Shown: positions 33,899 through 43,736, counted from the stretch's first letter. The stretch is DNA of 64,000 bases from Aquicoccus porphyridii (GCF_008369105.1 NZ_VINQ01000014.1:56968-120967); one strand, 5' to 3'. The notes: a model not told the origin generated them from the letters alone. Numbers and translations: made by a program.

Positions 33899-35494
33899 AT
33901 GCAACAGATCCGAATTCTGACGGCATCGGCGCTAGCGACGATCGCGGCGCTGTCTTGTGCCGCGCCGACCGCCGCCGAGGAAAACGTGCTGCGGTGGTCG
34001 TCGCAGGCCGCGATTGCCAATCTCGATCCGCATGGCACGACAGGTGCGCTGCCATTGTCGATCCTTGGAAACGTCTATGAGCCGTTGGTCGGACGTGACA
34101 AGGATATGCAGCTTGTCCCCGTTCTTGCCGAAAGCTGGGAGGTCGTGACCCCCACCACATGGCGTTTCAAGCTAAGGGAAGGGGTGACGTTTCACAACGG
34201 CAATCCCTTTACGGCAGATGACGTGATCTTTTCTCTCGAGCGGGTGGGCAACAAGTACTCTTTCCTCCGCGACCGGGTGTCGATGATCAAGGAAATGAAC
34301 AAGATTGATGATCTGACAATCGAGTTCGTCACGAACAAACCTTACCCGATCCTGCCCCAAACCTGGACGTCGATTTACATGATGGACAAGGAATGGGCCG
34401 AAAAGAACGATGCGACCGTTCCGTCCAATTCCGTCGAGAACATCGAAAGCTTTGCCGGTCAGGTGTCGAACGGCACCGGCCCCTTTACCGTGGTCGAGAG
34501 GGTCGCGGAAACCCGCACCGTGTTCGAACCTTTCAAGGATTATTGGGACACGGTCGGGCACAATCTCGACAAGGTCGTCTATCTTCCGATCACGCAGGAT
34601 GGCACACGGGTCGCGGCGTTGCTATCGGGGGAGATCGACATGATGTTTCCCGTTCCGCTTCAGGATATCGAGCGGCTCAAATCCAACGCTGATACCGATG
34701 TTCTGATCCAGCCGGAGTTGCGCACCATCATGCTGGGCATGGACCAACGCCGGGAAGATGCGCTCCAGACCGAGCCGGAGGGCAACCCGTTCAAGGACAA
34801 GCGGGTTCGGCAGGCGATATACCAGGCGATCGATATCAATGGCATTCAGGAAAAGATCATGAACGGTCTTTCCGAACCCGCCGCTACCTTGATCTCTCCC
34901 TTGTTGTTCGCCCCTGCGGGAGACATGCAGCGTTATCCCTTCGACCCGGAGGCATCGCGCAAACTGCTGGCCGAGGCCGGATTCCCGGACGGGTTCAAGA
35001 CCGCGCTGGTCTGTCCGAACAATCGCTATGTCAACGATGAGCGTATCTGTCAGGCGGTCACCTCGATGCTGGCCAGGGTCGGCATCGAGATCGAATTGCG
35101 GACCATGAACGTCAGTCAATACTGGAAGGTCGTGGGCCGCCCGGTTCAGGAATTCGCCATCTACATGATGGGTTGGACCCCCGGTGGCCTCGACAGCTAT
35201 TCCGTCCTGTTCAACCTCATGGGAAGCTGGGATGAGGACTCGGGGCGCGGGCGCATAAACAATGGCGATTTTGCCAACGAGCGTATCGACGAGATCGTTG
35301 CCGCCGTGGAAAGCGAAACCGATCAGGCCAAGCGTGACGCGCTTATTCAGGAAGCCTACCAGATCGTCCACGACGAGGTCTATTACCTCCCGCTGCACCA
35401 GCAGGCTGTCGTCTGGGGCGTGCGCAACGGGATCGAAGTGATGCAGCGCCCGGACGACTATTTCCAATACAAGTCGGCCAGGATCGCACGGTGA
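33899..35494 (+). CDS. ABC importer periplasmic binding protein, family 5
   Basis: A 531-residue secreted protein. Signal peptide: QQIRILTASALATIAALSC with cleavage near TAA/EEN. Mature features: NLDPHGTTG, GNVYEPLVGRDKDMQL, LREGVTFHNGNPFTADDVIF, GTGPFTV and the C-terminal DEVYYLPLHQQAVVWG. It feeds the permeases at 35583 and 36571. The start has an AAAGGGAG site 24 bases after the amidohydrolase stop, so enzyme and importer are co-expressed, pointing to an N-acyl amino acid or small peptide as substrate. Confidence 0.9.
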   Translation: MQQIRILTASALATIAALSCAAPTAAEENVLRWSSQAAIANLDPHGTTGALPLSILGNVYEPLVGRDKDMQLVPVLAESWEVVTPTTWRFKLREGVTFHNGNPFTADDVIFSLERVGNKYSFLRDRVSMIKEMNKIDDLTIEFVTNKPYPILPQTWTSIYMMDKEWAEKNDATVPSNSVENIESFAGQVSNGTGPFTVVERVAETRTVFEPFKDYWDTVGHNLDKVVYLPITQDGTRVAALLSGEIDMMFPVPLQDIERLKSNADTDVLIQPELRTIMLGMDQRREDALQTEPEGNPFKDKRVRQAIYQAIDINGIQEKIMNGLSEPAATLISPLLFAPAGDMQRYPFDPEASRKLLAEAGFPDGFKTALVCPNNRYVNDERICQAVTSMLARVGIEIELRTMNVSQYWKVVGRPVQEFAIYMMGWTPGGLDSYSVLFNLMGSWDEDSGRGRINNGDFANERIDEIVAAVESETDQAKRDALIQEAYQIVHDEVYYLPLHQQAVVWGVRNGIEVMQRPDDYFQYKSARIAR

Positions 35495-35531
35495 CTTCTC
35501 CCTGACGGCGCCTCTCCTGGGCCGTCCAACT

Positions 35532-35558
35532 GTCGGGTGTCCGTGACGGGCTCCCGAC
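35532..35558 (+). terminator. Hairpin after the binding-protein gene
   Basis: Two 12-base arms (GTCGGGTGTCCG / CGGGCTCCCGAC) pair with one mismatch and one G-T, closing on TGA, followed by TTTCTC. Lies 38 bases after the stop and 25 bases before the permease gene. Confidence 0.6.
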
Positions 35559-35582
35559 TTTCTCAAACATCGCGAGGCAAGA

Positions 35583-36578
35583 ATGATCCGTTATGTTTCG
35601 GGCCGACTGGCACAGTCGATACTGGTGATGTTCCTTGTTGCTGCGGTTGCGTTCTCTCTTTTCGGTTTCGTTGGCGATCCCATACGCCAGATGATCACCG
35701 AGGATGCTTCACAGGCCGAGATCGAGCGATTGCGAGATGTCATGGGCCTGAATGACCCGATATCCATTCAGTTCTGGCGCTACATCAGTGGCGCAGTCCA
35801 GGGCGATTTCGGCGTTTCGTACTTTCACAAGCGTCCCGTGGGGACGCTGATTGCCGAGCGTATGCCCGCGACTGTCGAACTGGCGGGACTGTCGGTACTT
35901 CTGTCGGTGCTGATCGGTATCCCGCTGGGCGTCTATACCGGCCTCAATCGGTTTGGCCGGGTGGCACGCGGCCTGATGGCAGTTTCGCTGATCGGTATTT
36001 CGATCCCGACATTCCTGATCGGCATCATGTTGATCTACCTGTTCTCGGTCATACTTGGCTGGTTGCCCTCGTTCGGGCGCGGCGACACGGTGTCGATCCT
36101 TGGCGGGAGCTGGAGCACGGGCTTTCTGACCATCTCGGGCCTGAAATCGTTGATCCTGCCATCCATCACCCTCGCGCTGTTCCAGACAACGATGGTGATG
36201 CGGCTTGTCCGCGCCGAGATGCTGGACGTCATGCGCACCGACTATATCAAGTTCGCCCGCGCCCGCGGCCTGGGCAAGCGGGCGATCAATTTCCGTCATG
36301 CGCTGAAAAACACGTTGATGCCCGTGGTGACGGTCATCGGTCTACAGCTTGGCAACGTGATCGCCTTTGCCATCATCACCGAAAGCGTCTTTCAGTGGCC
36401 GGGTATGGGGCGGTTGTTCCTGCAGGCGATCCAGCAGGTCGATATCCCGGTGATGTCGGCTTACCTCATCATGATCGCCTTCTTCTTCGTCATCATCAAC
36501 CTGATTACCGACCTTGCCTATTACGCGATCGATCCGCGCCTGCGGTCGAATACGCTGAAGGGGACCGCGAATGCCTGA
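35583..36578 (+). CDS. ABC importer permease (DppB type)
   Basis: A 331-residue membrane protein with about six segments. It begins MIRYVSGRLAQSILVMF, has a RDVMGLNDPISIQFWRYISG periplasmic entry region and the EAA-loop segment GLGKRAINFRHALKNTLMPV, and ends YAIDPRLRSN. Slightly longer than the cluster A counterpart because of the extra segment around GRGDTVSILGGSWSTGF. It overlaps the next gene by 8 bases. Confidence 0.9.
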   Translation: MIRYVSGRLAQSILVMFLVAAVAFSLFGFVGDPIRQMITEDASQAEIERLRDVMGLNDPISIQFWRYISGAVQGDFGVSYFHKRPVGTLIAERMPATVELAGLSVLLSVLIGIPLGVYTGLNRFGRVARGLMAVSLIGISIPTFLIGIMLIYLFSVILGWLPSFGRGDTVSILGGSWSTGFLTISGLKSLILPSITLALFQTTMVMRLVRAEMLDVMRTDYIKFARARGLGKRAINFRHALKNTLMPVVTVIGLQLGNVIAFAIITESVFQWPGMGRLFLQAIQQVDIPVMSAYLIMIAFFFVIINLITDLAYYAIDPRLRSNTLKGTANA

Positions 36579-37509
36579 GACCTCTGCACCTGCAACACTG
36601 TCCCGCTGGCAGCGTATCCGCCAGAGCGACATTGCCATCAGTTTCCTTGCCTCGCCGGTGACTGTGGCGGCGGCTGTGGTTGCCTTGCTCATGATTATCG
36701 CGTCCGTGGGTGCGGCCTTCATCGCGCCCCAGAATCCTTATGACATGGGGGCCATCGATATCTTTGACGCGATGTTGCCCCCGGCATGGGAAGAGGGCGG
36801 CGACGCCCGGTTCCTTCTTGGTACCGACGCCATTGGCCGCGGAATCCTGTCCACGATCCTCTATGGCAGCCGGATGTCGATCTTTATCGGCCTGGTAAGT
36901 GTTGCTCTATCTTTGCTGATCGGCGTGTCGTTTGGCCTGATCGCGGGGTATCGGGGCGGATTGATCGACGCGATCATCATGCGGACGGCCGAGGTTCAGC
37001 TTGCTCTTCCGACGATCCTTGTAGCCCTGCTGATCAACGGTATCCTGCGTGCCGTTGCGCCGCCCTCGACGTTGGACAATGTCGCGATCCTGGTGCTCAT
37101 ACTGTCGATCGGCCTGTCAAACTGGGTACAGTTCGCCCGCGCCGTGCGTGCATCGACCATGGTTGAACGGGGGCAGGAGTATGTTCTGGCGGCGCGGCTG
37201 ATCGGAATCGGCCAGCTGGCGATCATGTTCCGGCACATCCTGCCCAATGTGCTTGGGCCCATCCTCGTCATCGCGACGTTGAACCTTTCAGGAGCCATCC
37301 TGACCGAGGCGACGCTCAGTTTCCTGGGGGTCGGTGTTCCGCCGACCCGTCCATCGCTTGGAACCCTGATCAATGACGGCACCAATTTCCTTTTCTCTGG
37401 TGCCTGGTGGATCACGATCTTTCCGGGTGCCGCGCTTGCCCTGTTGGTGCTGACGGTCAACCTTGTTGGCGACTGGATGCGCGACGTGCTCAACCCGACA
37501 TTGGAATGA
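36571..37509 (+). CDS. ABC importer permease (DppC type)
   Basis: A 312-residue permease. GTDAIGRGILSTILYGSRMS, the EAA loop ARLIGIGQLAIMFRHILPN and LSFLGVGVPPTRPSLGTLI are standard DppC features; the C-terminus is GDWMRDVLNPTLE. Translationally coupled to the DppB gene by overlap and followed after 4 bases by the ATPase gene. Confidence 0.9.
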   Translation: MPETSAPATLSRWQRIRQSDIAISFLASPVTVAAAVVALLMIIASVGAAFIAPQNPYDMGAIDIFDAMLPPAWEEGGDARFLLGTDAIGRGILSTILYGSRMSIFIGLVSVALSLLIGVSFGLIAGYRGGLIDAIIMRTAEVQLALPTILVALLINGILRAVAPPSTLDNVAILVLILSIGLSNWVQFARAVRASTMVERGQEYVLAARLIGIGQLAIMFRHILPNVLGPILVIATLNLSGAILTEATLSFLGVGVPPTRPSLGTLINDGTNFLFSGAWWITIFPGAALALLVLTVNLVGDWMRDVLNPTLE

Positions 37510-37513
37510 CGAC

Positions 37514-39247
37514 ATGAGCCTTCTTGACCTCAAAGACCTGAAGATCCATTTCGACACGCGCCGTGGCACGATCGAGGCTGTCCGCGGTATCCACCTGAGC
37601 CTTGAAAGAGGTGAAATCCTTGGTGTCGTCGGAGAATCCGGTGCCGGAAAATCCACCATCGGCAATGCCATCATCGGTCTTCTCGATCCGCCGGGCCGGA
37701 TTGCCGGCGGTGAAATCTGGTTTGATGACCGGCGCATAGATACCCTGTCGGAACAAGGCATGCGCGCGATCCGGGGCCGTCGTATCGGCATGATCTTTCA
37801 GGACCCGATGACCAGCCTCAATCCGCTGCTGACCATTGGCGACCAGATTGCCGAAACCATCTGCCGACATTCCGATCTTGCCAAAGGTCCGGCGATGGAG
37901 CGCGCCATCGAGCTATTGGGAGAGGTGGGTATTCCCGATCCTTCCTCTCGCGTGAATGATTACCCGCATCAGTTTTCAGGCGGGATGCGGCAGCGCGTGG
38001 TGATCACTTTGGCCCTGTGTGCCGACCCGGATCTGGTTATCTGTGACGAACCTACCACGGCCCTGGACGTTTCGGTGCAGGCGCAAATCCTGACCCTGTT
38101 GCGCCGCCTGTGCCGCGACCGCAATGTCGGCGCAATCTTCATCACGCATGACATGGGGGTGATTTCGGAGGTGACCGACCGGGTGGCGGTCATGTATCGG
38201 GGCAGGGTGGTGGAGACGGGCAAGACTTCGGATGTGCTGACCCATCCCACCCATTCCTATAGCAAAAGCCTGTTGGCCGCGGTGCCGCGCTCCGATGTCA
38301 GGCTGGATCACTTTCCCCAGCTTGATTACCGTGAAGCCGGTGACACCCGGGCCGAACGCAAGGTCATCGATCTCGCGACACATTGGCTGGGGCGCCGGGC
38401 AGCGGAACCCGCCGCGAATGACACGCCGCTGGTTCAGGTCGACAACCTGACCATGCGTTTTGCGCTTCATCACTCGGTCATCCCGTCGTGGCGGCGCAGT
38501 TTCACTGCCGTGCGCGACGTGAGTTTCGAAATACACAGCGGCGAAACCTTTGGGCTGGTCGGCGAGAGCGGATCTGGAAAATCCACCGTGGCGCGCATGA
38601 TCGCAGGGCTCTATCAGCCGAGTTTCGGACGCATTCGCTATGATGGCACTGAAATCGCCGGGCCCGAGGCACAGGTGATGTCGGCATCGATGCGCCAGCA
38701 GATACAGATGATCTTTCAGGACCCGTTTTCGTCGCTGAACCGTCGCAAAAGGGTCAGTGAGATCGTAAGCGAACCGATCCGCCATCACAGGCTGGCGCAG
38801 GACAAGGCCGAAGCCGATGCCATCGTCGCCGATTTGCTGGAACATGTCGGGCTTGGCGCCCAGGCGGCGCGATGTTACCCGCACGAGTTCTCAGGGGGGC
38901 AACGACAACGCATTTCAATCGCCAGGGCGCTGGCCACGCGGCCGCAGTTCCTGATCTGCGACGAGCCGACCTCGGCGCTTGACGTGTCGATACAGGCACA
39001 AATTCTCAACCTTCTGAAAAGCCTTCAGGCGGAACTGGGGCTGACATTGCTGTTCATCAGTCACGATCTGCCGGTTATCCGCCAGATGTGCGACCGGATC
39101 GGCGTGATGAAAACCGGGGAGCTGGTTGAAATCGCCCCGGCTGAACACTTGTTCAAGGCGCCCCAACATCCCTACACGTCCCATTTGCTTTCCCTGATGC
39201 CCCAGGTGGCGGGGCAGGGTAAACTGGAGCGGGTCAACGACAGATGA
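37514..39247 (+). CDS. ABC importer ATPase with two fused nucleotide-binding domains (DppD-DppF type)
   Basis: A 577-residue double ATPase. Domain 1 has Walker A GESGAGKS near residue 38, signature FSGGMRQRV and DEPTTALD; domain 2 (from about 320) has [17 protein letters not shown] and DEPTSALD. The linker holds TRAERKVIDLATHWLGRR. The first domain uses GGMRQR, the usual DppD form, unlike the cluster A fusion. It begins MSLLDLKDLK, similar to the cluster A enzyme's MSLLEIEGL. Its stop overlaps the following gene (ATGA). Confidence 0.9.
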   Translation: MSLLDLKDLKIHFDTRRGTIEAVRGIHLSLERGEILGVVGESGAGKSTIGNAIIGLLDPPGRIAGGEIWFDDRRIDTLSEQGMRAIRGRRIGMIFQDPMTSLNPLLTIGDQIAETICRHSDLAKGPAMERAIELLGEVGIPDPSSRVNDYPHQFSGGMRQRVVITLALCADPDLVICDEPTTALDVSVQAQILTLLRRLCRDRNVGAIFITHDMGVISEVTDRVAVMYRGRVVETGKTSDVLTHPTHSYSKSLLAAVPRSDVRLDHFPQLDYREAGDTRAERKVIDLATHWLGRRAAEPAANDTPLVQVDNLTMRFALHHSVIPSWRRSFTAVRDVSFEIHSGETFGLVGESGSGKSTVARMIAGLYQPSFGRIRYDGTEIAGPEAQVMSASMRQQIQMIFQDPFSSLNRRKRVSEIVSEPIRHHRLAQDKAEADAIVADLLEHVGLGAQAARCYPHEFSGGQRQRISIARALATRPQFLICDEPTSALDVSIQAQILNLLKSLQAELGLTLLFISHDLPVIRQMCDRIGVMKTGELVEIAPAEHLFKAPQHPYTSHLLSLMPQVAGQGKLERVNDR

Positions 39248-40308
39248 GCCCTTGCGCGCCGAGGCTCGATTTCATGTCCGACAATTGCGCCGGTGCGGCA
39301 CCCGAAATTGCCGCCGCCGTGATGTCCGTGCTGGATGGGCGGGCACGCAGTTACGGCTCTGATGACGTGACCCTGGCCGCCCGGGCCACCTTGCGCGATC
39401 TGTTTGATGCGCCCGCCGCCGACGTGTTTCTTGTGCCCACGGGAACAGCGGCAAATGCCTTGGCCCTGGCGTCGGTTTGTCCGCCATGGGGTGCGATATA
39501 TGCCGCGGGATCTGCGCATCTGGATGTTGACGAGTGCGGGGCTCCAACCTTTTTCACGGGCGGGGCCACTCTCAGGTTGCTCGACCATGCCGATGGCCTG
39601 ATTGATCCTGCCGTGCTTGCCACTGCCTTGAGGCGGGGTCGGGTTGGGGATGTCCATGCCGTCCAGCCTGCCGCAATCTCCATCGCCCAGATCAGCGAAC
39701 TGGGCGCGGCGTATACGCCACGGCACGTACACGCACTGACGGATATGGCCCATGATGCGGGCCTCTTCTGTCACATGGACGGGGCGCGTTTCGCAAATGC
39801 CGTGGCACATGCCGGATGCGCCCCGGCGGATATGACCTGGCGGGCCGGTATTGATGTCCTGTCGCTTGGCGCAACGAAGAACGGCGCTCTCGGTGCCGAA
39901 GCCGTCGTCATTTTCGATCCCGATCTTGCGCGGGACATGGGGTTTCGGCGCAAGCGGGCGGGTCACTTGCTGTCGAAAATGCGGGTGATGTCGACGCAGA
40001 TCGTGACCATGTTCGGCAGCGACCTCTGGTTGCGGCTGGCCGGTCAGGCGAATGACGCCGCATCCCGGTTGGCGGCGGGGCTGGCGAAGGTGCCGGGTGC
40101 GACGGTCACAAATCGTGTCGATGGCAACATGGTCTTTGCCCGTCTTGATGCCGACATGGACGCCGCGTTGATTTCTGCCGGGGCGCGATACGCCCGAAGG
40201 TCGGAGCGCGATGGATCCGTTCGGGCGCGCCTCGTCACGGCATTCGATACGCAGTCTCGGGACGTCGATGCATTTCTTGACGTCGCAAGATCCCGTGCGC
40301 GGCCCTAG
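39244..40308 (+). CDS. PLP-dependent threonine aldolase-like enzyme
   Basis: A 354-residue fold-type I PLP enzyme related to low-specificity L-threonine aldolases. SDNCAG near the start, the conserved histidine in GSAHLDVDE (H92), PLP-binding aspartate and arginine in HMDGARFANA (D179, R182), and Schiff-base lysine K212 in LSLGATKNGALG are all present. It cleaves or forms a beta-hydroxy amino acid, giving glycine and an aldehyde. It is coupled to the importer ATPase by an ATGA overlap, so it probably acts on what the importer and M20D enzyme deliver. Its stop shares the bases CTAG with the convergent LysR gene. Confidence 0.85.
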   Translation: MSPCAPRLDFMSDNCAGAAPEIAAAVMSVLDGRARSYGSDDVTLAARATLRDLFDAPAADVFLVPTGTAANALALASVCPPWGAIYAAGSAHLDVDECGAPTFFTGGATLRLLDHADGLIDPAVLATALRRGRVGDVHAVQPAAISIAQISELGAAYTPRHVHALTDMAHDAGLFCHMDGARFANAVAHAGCAPADMTWRAGIDVLSLGATKNGALGAEAVVIFDPDLARDMGFRRKRAGHLLSKMRVMSTQIVTMFGSDLWLRLAGQANDAASRLAAGLAKVPGATVTNRVDGNMVFARLDADMDAALISAGARYARRSERDGSVRARLVTAFDTQSRDVDAFLDVARSRARP

Positions 40309-41282
40309 TCGATCATATCCTCAACCGGGGGCGTCGGGGTTCTTGATCGACCCGGCAACCTGACCTCCATCCAGTCGGGGAGATAGGCTTCGCCGTCATG
40401 CATTTCGCGAATATGGCGCCGCAGCATATCCATGAACCTGTTCGCGAGCGGCGACGCGATCCGGTCGCGTGGGCGAAACGCCGAGAAGGTGAACTCGATG
40501 GCCGGATCGAAGGGGATGGCGACGACATCGGGCCAGAATTCCTGGCGCACCCCCAGCGGCTCGACGATTGCAACGCCCACCCCGCGGGACACGAGAGCGT
40601 TGGCTTCGGCCGAGGCAAAAACCTCGATCCGCATTTTTCGCATCACCCGGTACTGTTCGAACACGCCATCGGTGATGTGGCGCATCCGGCTGTCGCGTGA
40701 AAATGAAATGAACTCTTCCCCCTCAAGATCCTTGGGGCCAACCCGATCACGTCCTGCCAGATGATGGTTCTTTGGCACGATGCACACCGAACTGGCATGA
40801 ATCAGCGGTTCGATCTTCAGTGCCGGATGTTGAAACTGGGTGACCGAGAACCCGATATCGACATTGGCGGCCAGCACATCCGGCCCGACATTGGATGACA
40901 TGTCCATAAGCACATCGACATCGGGGTTCTCTTTCGCAAATTCCGCAAGGGCATCGGCGACAAGCGTCAACCCGATCGTCGAAGCGGTGACGATGCGAAG
41001 CTCGCCTGTCCGAAAGGTTCTGAGGTCCTCTGCAAACCGCTCTACATCGGCGAGCGATGCGAACAGGCGTCGCACCTCGTTATACAGCAGGCGTGCTTCG
41101 TCGGTCGGGATCAGGCGTCGCTTTTCCCTCAGAAACAGTGTCAGGTTCAGGTCGATCTCAAGACCGGCCAGCATCTTGCTCATCGCGGGCTGCGTGACAT
41201 ACATCCGGTCGGCGGCCGCTGTCACCGTCCCGGTTTCCATGAACTGGATAAAGGCCTCAAGCTGTCTGTGGGTAATGCGCAT
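40305..41282 (-). CDS. LysR-family transcriptional regulator
   Basis: A 325-residue regulator with an N-terminal winged helix (HRQLEAFIQFMETGTVTAAA, then MYVTQPAMSKMLAGLE) and a periplasmic-binding-like effector domain (ELRIVTASTIGLTLVADALA). It is the last gene in the leftward series acyl-CoA ligase, amidohydrolase, amidase, LysR and so is the likely regulator of the divergent promoter region at 45339-45615; the nearer M20D-importer operon is a second possibility. It ends on the same CTAG that stops the aldolase-like gene. Confidence 0.88.
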   Translation of the reverse strand: MRITHRQLEAFIQFMETGTVTAAADRMYVTQPAMSKMLAGLEIDLNLTLFLREKRRLIPTDEARLLYNEVRRLFASLADVERFAEDLRTFRTGELRIVTASTIGLTLVADALAEFAKENPDVDVLMDMSSNVGPDVLAANVDIGFSVTQFQHPALKIEPLIHASSVCIVPKNHHLAGRDRVGPKDLEGEEFISFSRDSRMRHITDGVFEQYRVMRKMRIEVFASAEANALVSRGVGVAIVEPLGVRQEFWPDVVAIPFDPAIEFTFSAFRPRDRIASPLANRFMDMLRRHIREMHDGEAYLPDWMEVRLPGRSRTPTPPVEDMID

Positions 41283-41384
41283 GGTAAAAGCTCTCCGTTA
41301 CCCGGACTGTAACGGCAGAGCGCGGAGTTACAAAAATATTCTCTTGCTGGCGAACCGTGCTGCGCGATCCCGTGCCGGTACGGT

Positions 41385-42818
41385 TCACGCCGCTGTTGGT
41401 GGCCAGCGGTCGGCCCAGGGCATAAGAGCTTCGACGGCGGCGGCGATGGCCAGAAGCCGTGCTTCGCTGTGCCAGGGCCCCACGATCTGCATCCCGATCG
41501 GAATCCCGCCGGACGACATCCCGACAGGTACGGACATGGCCGGATGGCCGCTTGCGTTCTGCGGAACCGTGTAGGGATACCATGCCTCGCGCAGCGGGCC
41601 GTGTTCGACGCCATCGACGACAAGCGGATCGTCCTGTTGCTGGCCAATCGGCAGAGATGGTGTTGCGATGGTCGGTGTAATGTAGACATCTGCCCCGTCA
41701 AACTGGCGTTCGACTTCGTGAAAGATATCGGTTCGGGCCTTCATCGCCTTGGCCAGAATATCGTATGTGTGCTGTGGACCCGGGGTCAGGGACATTCGTG
41801 CCGTCCGATCCATGCGGTCGCCGAATTCCTCGAGAAGATGTCCGAAGCGGGCGTATTGGTACGCGCGCATGTAAACAAGCGCGTTTGCGTTGTCGTAAAC
41901 CGGATCTTCGATCACCCCGACATCCGTTGCGCCGGCATCGCCAAGGGCGGCAACCGCATTGTGAACGGCACTCTCGACTTCCGGATCGACCCATTCGTTT
42001 ACCGTTCGCATGATCACCCGCAGTTTCAATCCCTTGAGCGCCGCTATTGGGTCACCCGCCATGGTGACGGGATCACTGTGGCCGCCGAATGACCAGGGGT
42101 CGCGCCGGTCAGGCCCCTTCATTTCGTTAAGACCGAGGACGAGATCGGCGACCGAGCGCGCCATGACACCGATGCAGGTGAACGAGCCGAAGACATCGGT
42201 GGTGGTTTCGTGCGGGATCGCGCCCCAGGTCGGCTTGATGCCGGTCACACCGCAAGCCGAGGCCGGTATCCGCCCGGACCCCGCACCATCAGACGAGACA
42301 TGCAGGGGACCAAAGCCCATCGCGGTGGCAATGCCCGCACCGCCCGACGATCCCCCGCAGCTTCGTTCGAGGTTCCAGGGGTTCCGGCTGATGCCATTTG
42401 TCGGGCAATCCGTCAGCACCTTGTGACCGAATTCCGGCGTGGAGGTCTTGGCGAACGGGATGGCGCCCTTGCGGCGCAGGCGTGCGATGGCTTCGGCATC
42501 GTCATCCGCCACCATGCCCTTGAAAGCATGGGAGCCCATCTCGACGGGAAGCCCCTTTACCTTGAGCAGGTCCTTTGCCGTCACCGGGATACCATGAAGC
42601 ACGCCCGGAGCTTCGCCTTTGGCCAGCGCAGAGTCCAGTGCCTCGGCCTGGGCCATTGCCGCGTCGGGATCGAGATGCGCGATTCCGTTGGTTTGAACGT
42701 CAAGCTTCTCGATACGGTCCAGCACCGCGCGCATCAGCGTTGCGGACTTGATCGCGCCGGATTTCAGTTTCGGAAGTAACGCGGTGGCCGTCATGCGACA
42801 AAGGTCGTCATCGTTCAT
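41385..42818 (-). CDS. Amidase-signature family amidohydrolase
   Basis: A 477-residue amidase. The Ser-cisSer-Lys triad is visible: K82 in PVTAKDLLKVKG, the GGSSGG signature at 155-160, and nucleophile S181 in DGAGSGRIPASACG (the usual GGS is changed to AGS). It hydrolyses a carboxamide to acid and ammonia, or a related bond. The start at 42818 follows GGGAGGATTA. It lies 30 bases after the metal-less amidohydrolase gene and 102 bases before LysR. An acid released here could be the substrate of the acyl-CoA ligase at 43737 (inference). Confidence 0.88.
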   Translation of the reverse strand: MNDDDLCRMTATALLPKLKSGAIKSATLMRAVLDRIEKLDVQTNGIAHLDPDAAMAQAEALDSALAKGEAPGVLHGIPVTAKDLLKVKGLPVEMGSHAFKGMVADDDAEAIARLRRKGAIPFAKTSTPEFGHKVLTDCPTNGISRNPWNLERSCGGSSGGAGIATAMGFGPLHVSSDGAGSGRIPASACGVTGIKPTWGAIPHETTTDVFGSFTCIGVMARSVADLVLGLNEMKGPDRRDPWSFGGHSDPVTMAGDPIAALKGLKLRVIMRTVNEWVDPEVESAVHNAVAALGDAGATDVGVIEDPVYDNANALVYMRAYQYARFGHLLEEFGDRMDRTARMSLTPGPQHTYDILAKAMKARTDIFHEVERQFDGADVYITPTIATPSLPIGQQQDDPLVVDGVEHGPLREAWYPYTVPQNASGHPAMSVPVGMSSGGIPIGMQIVGPWHSEARLLAIAAAVEALMPWADRWPPTAA

Positions 42819-42848
42819 CTTTGATAATCCTCCCAGGTAGCGTTGACC

Positions 42849-43727
42849 TTAGCCGCGAGATGTTTCGATGTCAGGGGATCGCAGCCCAAGGAATCTTCTT
42901 GCGTTTCCACCAAGCCAGGCGTCCGCAATGTCCGTTTCGACCGGAAGCGCGCGCACCTCTTCGATCACCCGTTTCATCGGCTGCATCGGCCATGCCGTGC
43001 CGACCATCATGCGATCCTTCAGAATTGTCCGCCCGTATTGAAGCAGCGGCCCGTAGCCTGAGTTTTCGACATTCAGGAGCTTGGGACGCATCGCGACCAG
43101 CCCGATCCACAGATTCGGATGACGCCATGCAACAGCCAGAAGTTCCTGCACCCAAGGCCATCCCGGCGGGGCGGCACAGACCCGTAGTTCGGGAAAGTCG
43201 CACATAACCCGGTCCAGCATTTCCGGGCGGCCGAAATCGGGCGATGACTGCAAGGAGAAGTTGATGCCGACATGGATGTTCACCGGGATGTCGAGCTCGA
43301 TGCACTTTGCGTATAATGGATACATGCGCCTGTCGTCGACGGCGAGCCTGTTTTCGAAGCATTGCAGGTTCAGCCCTTTCAGGCCCAGATCCCTGATCGC
43401 ATGTTCCAATTCCCGAACCGCAATCATCCCCTTGTTGGGATCGACCCCCGCAAATCCGATGAACTGGTCGGGATAGGCCGCAACGGTTTTTGCGACGGCC
43501 TCGTTGGTGACGCGCCCGCCGAAAGTGGTTTCCACGTCGCGCGCCTTGATGACCGTAAGGCCGATGCCGGCGTCGTCGCGGTTCTGAAACCACTGGCCCA
43601 GTTCGACCTGGCCGCGGGCGGCGGCCTTCTCCGACGTGGCATAGACACGCCGGTAGTTCGCAAGATGGCTGCCGTCGCCAAGGGACAGGCCGGGGATGGG
43701 TGGTGTCGCGCCGTAGTCGATGATCAT
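42849..43727 (-). CDS. Amidohydrolase-2 (ACMSD-like) fold protein lacking most metal ligands
   Basis: A 292-residue TIM-barrel protein clearly of the amidohydrolase-2 family by YPDQFIGFAGVDP, IPVNIHVGIN and PGWPWVQELLAVAWRHPNLW. But the N-terminal HxH metal motif is replaced (MIIDYGATPP), the histidine usually before PGWPW is a proline (APPGWPW, P187), and the late aspartate of GTDWP is alanine (GTAWP, A245). Only H152 of the usual set remains. The frame is intact and the gene sits 9 bases after the ligase gene, so decay is not evident; a non-metal catalytic or binding role is more likely. Confidence 0.82.
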   Translation of the reverse strand: MIIDYGATPPIPGLSLGDGSHLANYRRVYATSEKAAARGQVELGQWFQNRDDAGIGLTVIKARDVETTFGGRVTNEAVAKTVAAYPDQFIGFAGVDPNKGMIAVRELEHAIRDLGLKGLNLQCFENRLAVDDRRMYPLYAKCIELDIPVNIHVGINFSLQSSPDFGRPEMLDRVMCDFPELRVCAAPPGWPWVQELLAVAWRHPNLWIGLVAMRPKLLNVENSGYGPLLQYGRTILKDRMMVGTAWPMQPMKRVIEEVRALPVETDIADAWLGGNARRFLGLRSPDIETSRG

Positions 43728-43736
43728 GTCTTGCCC

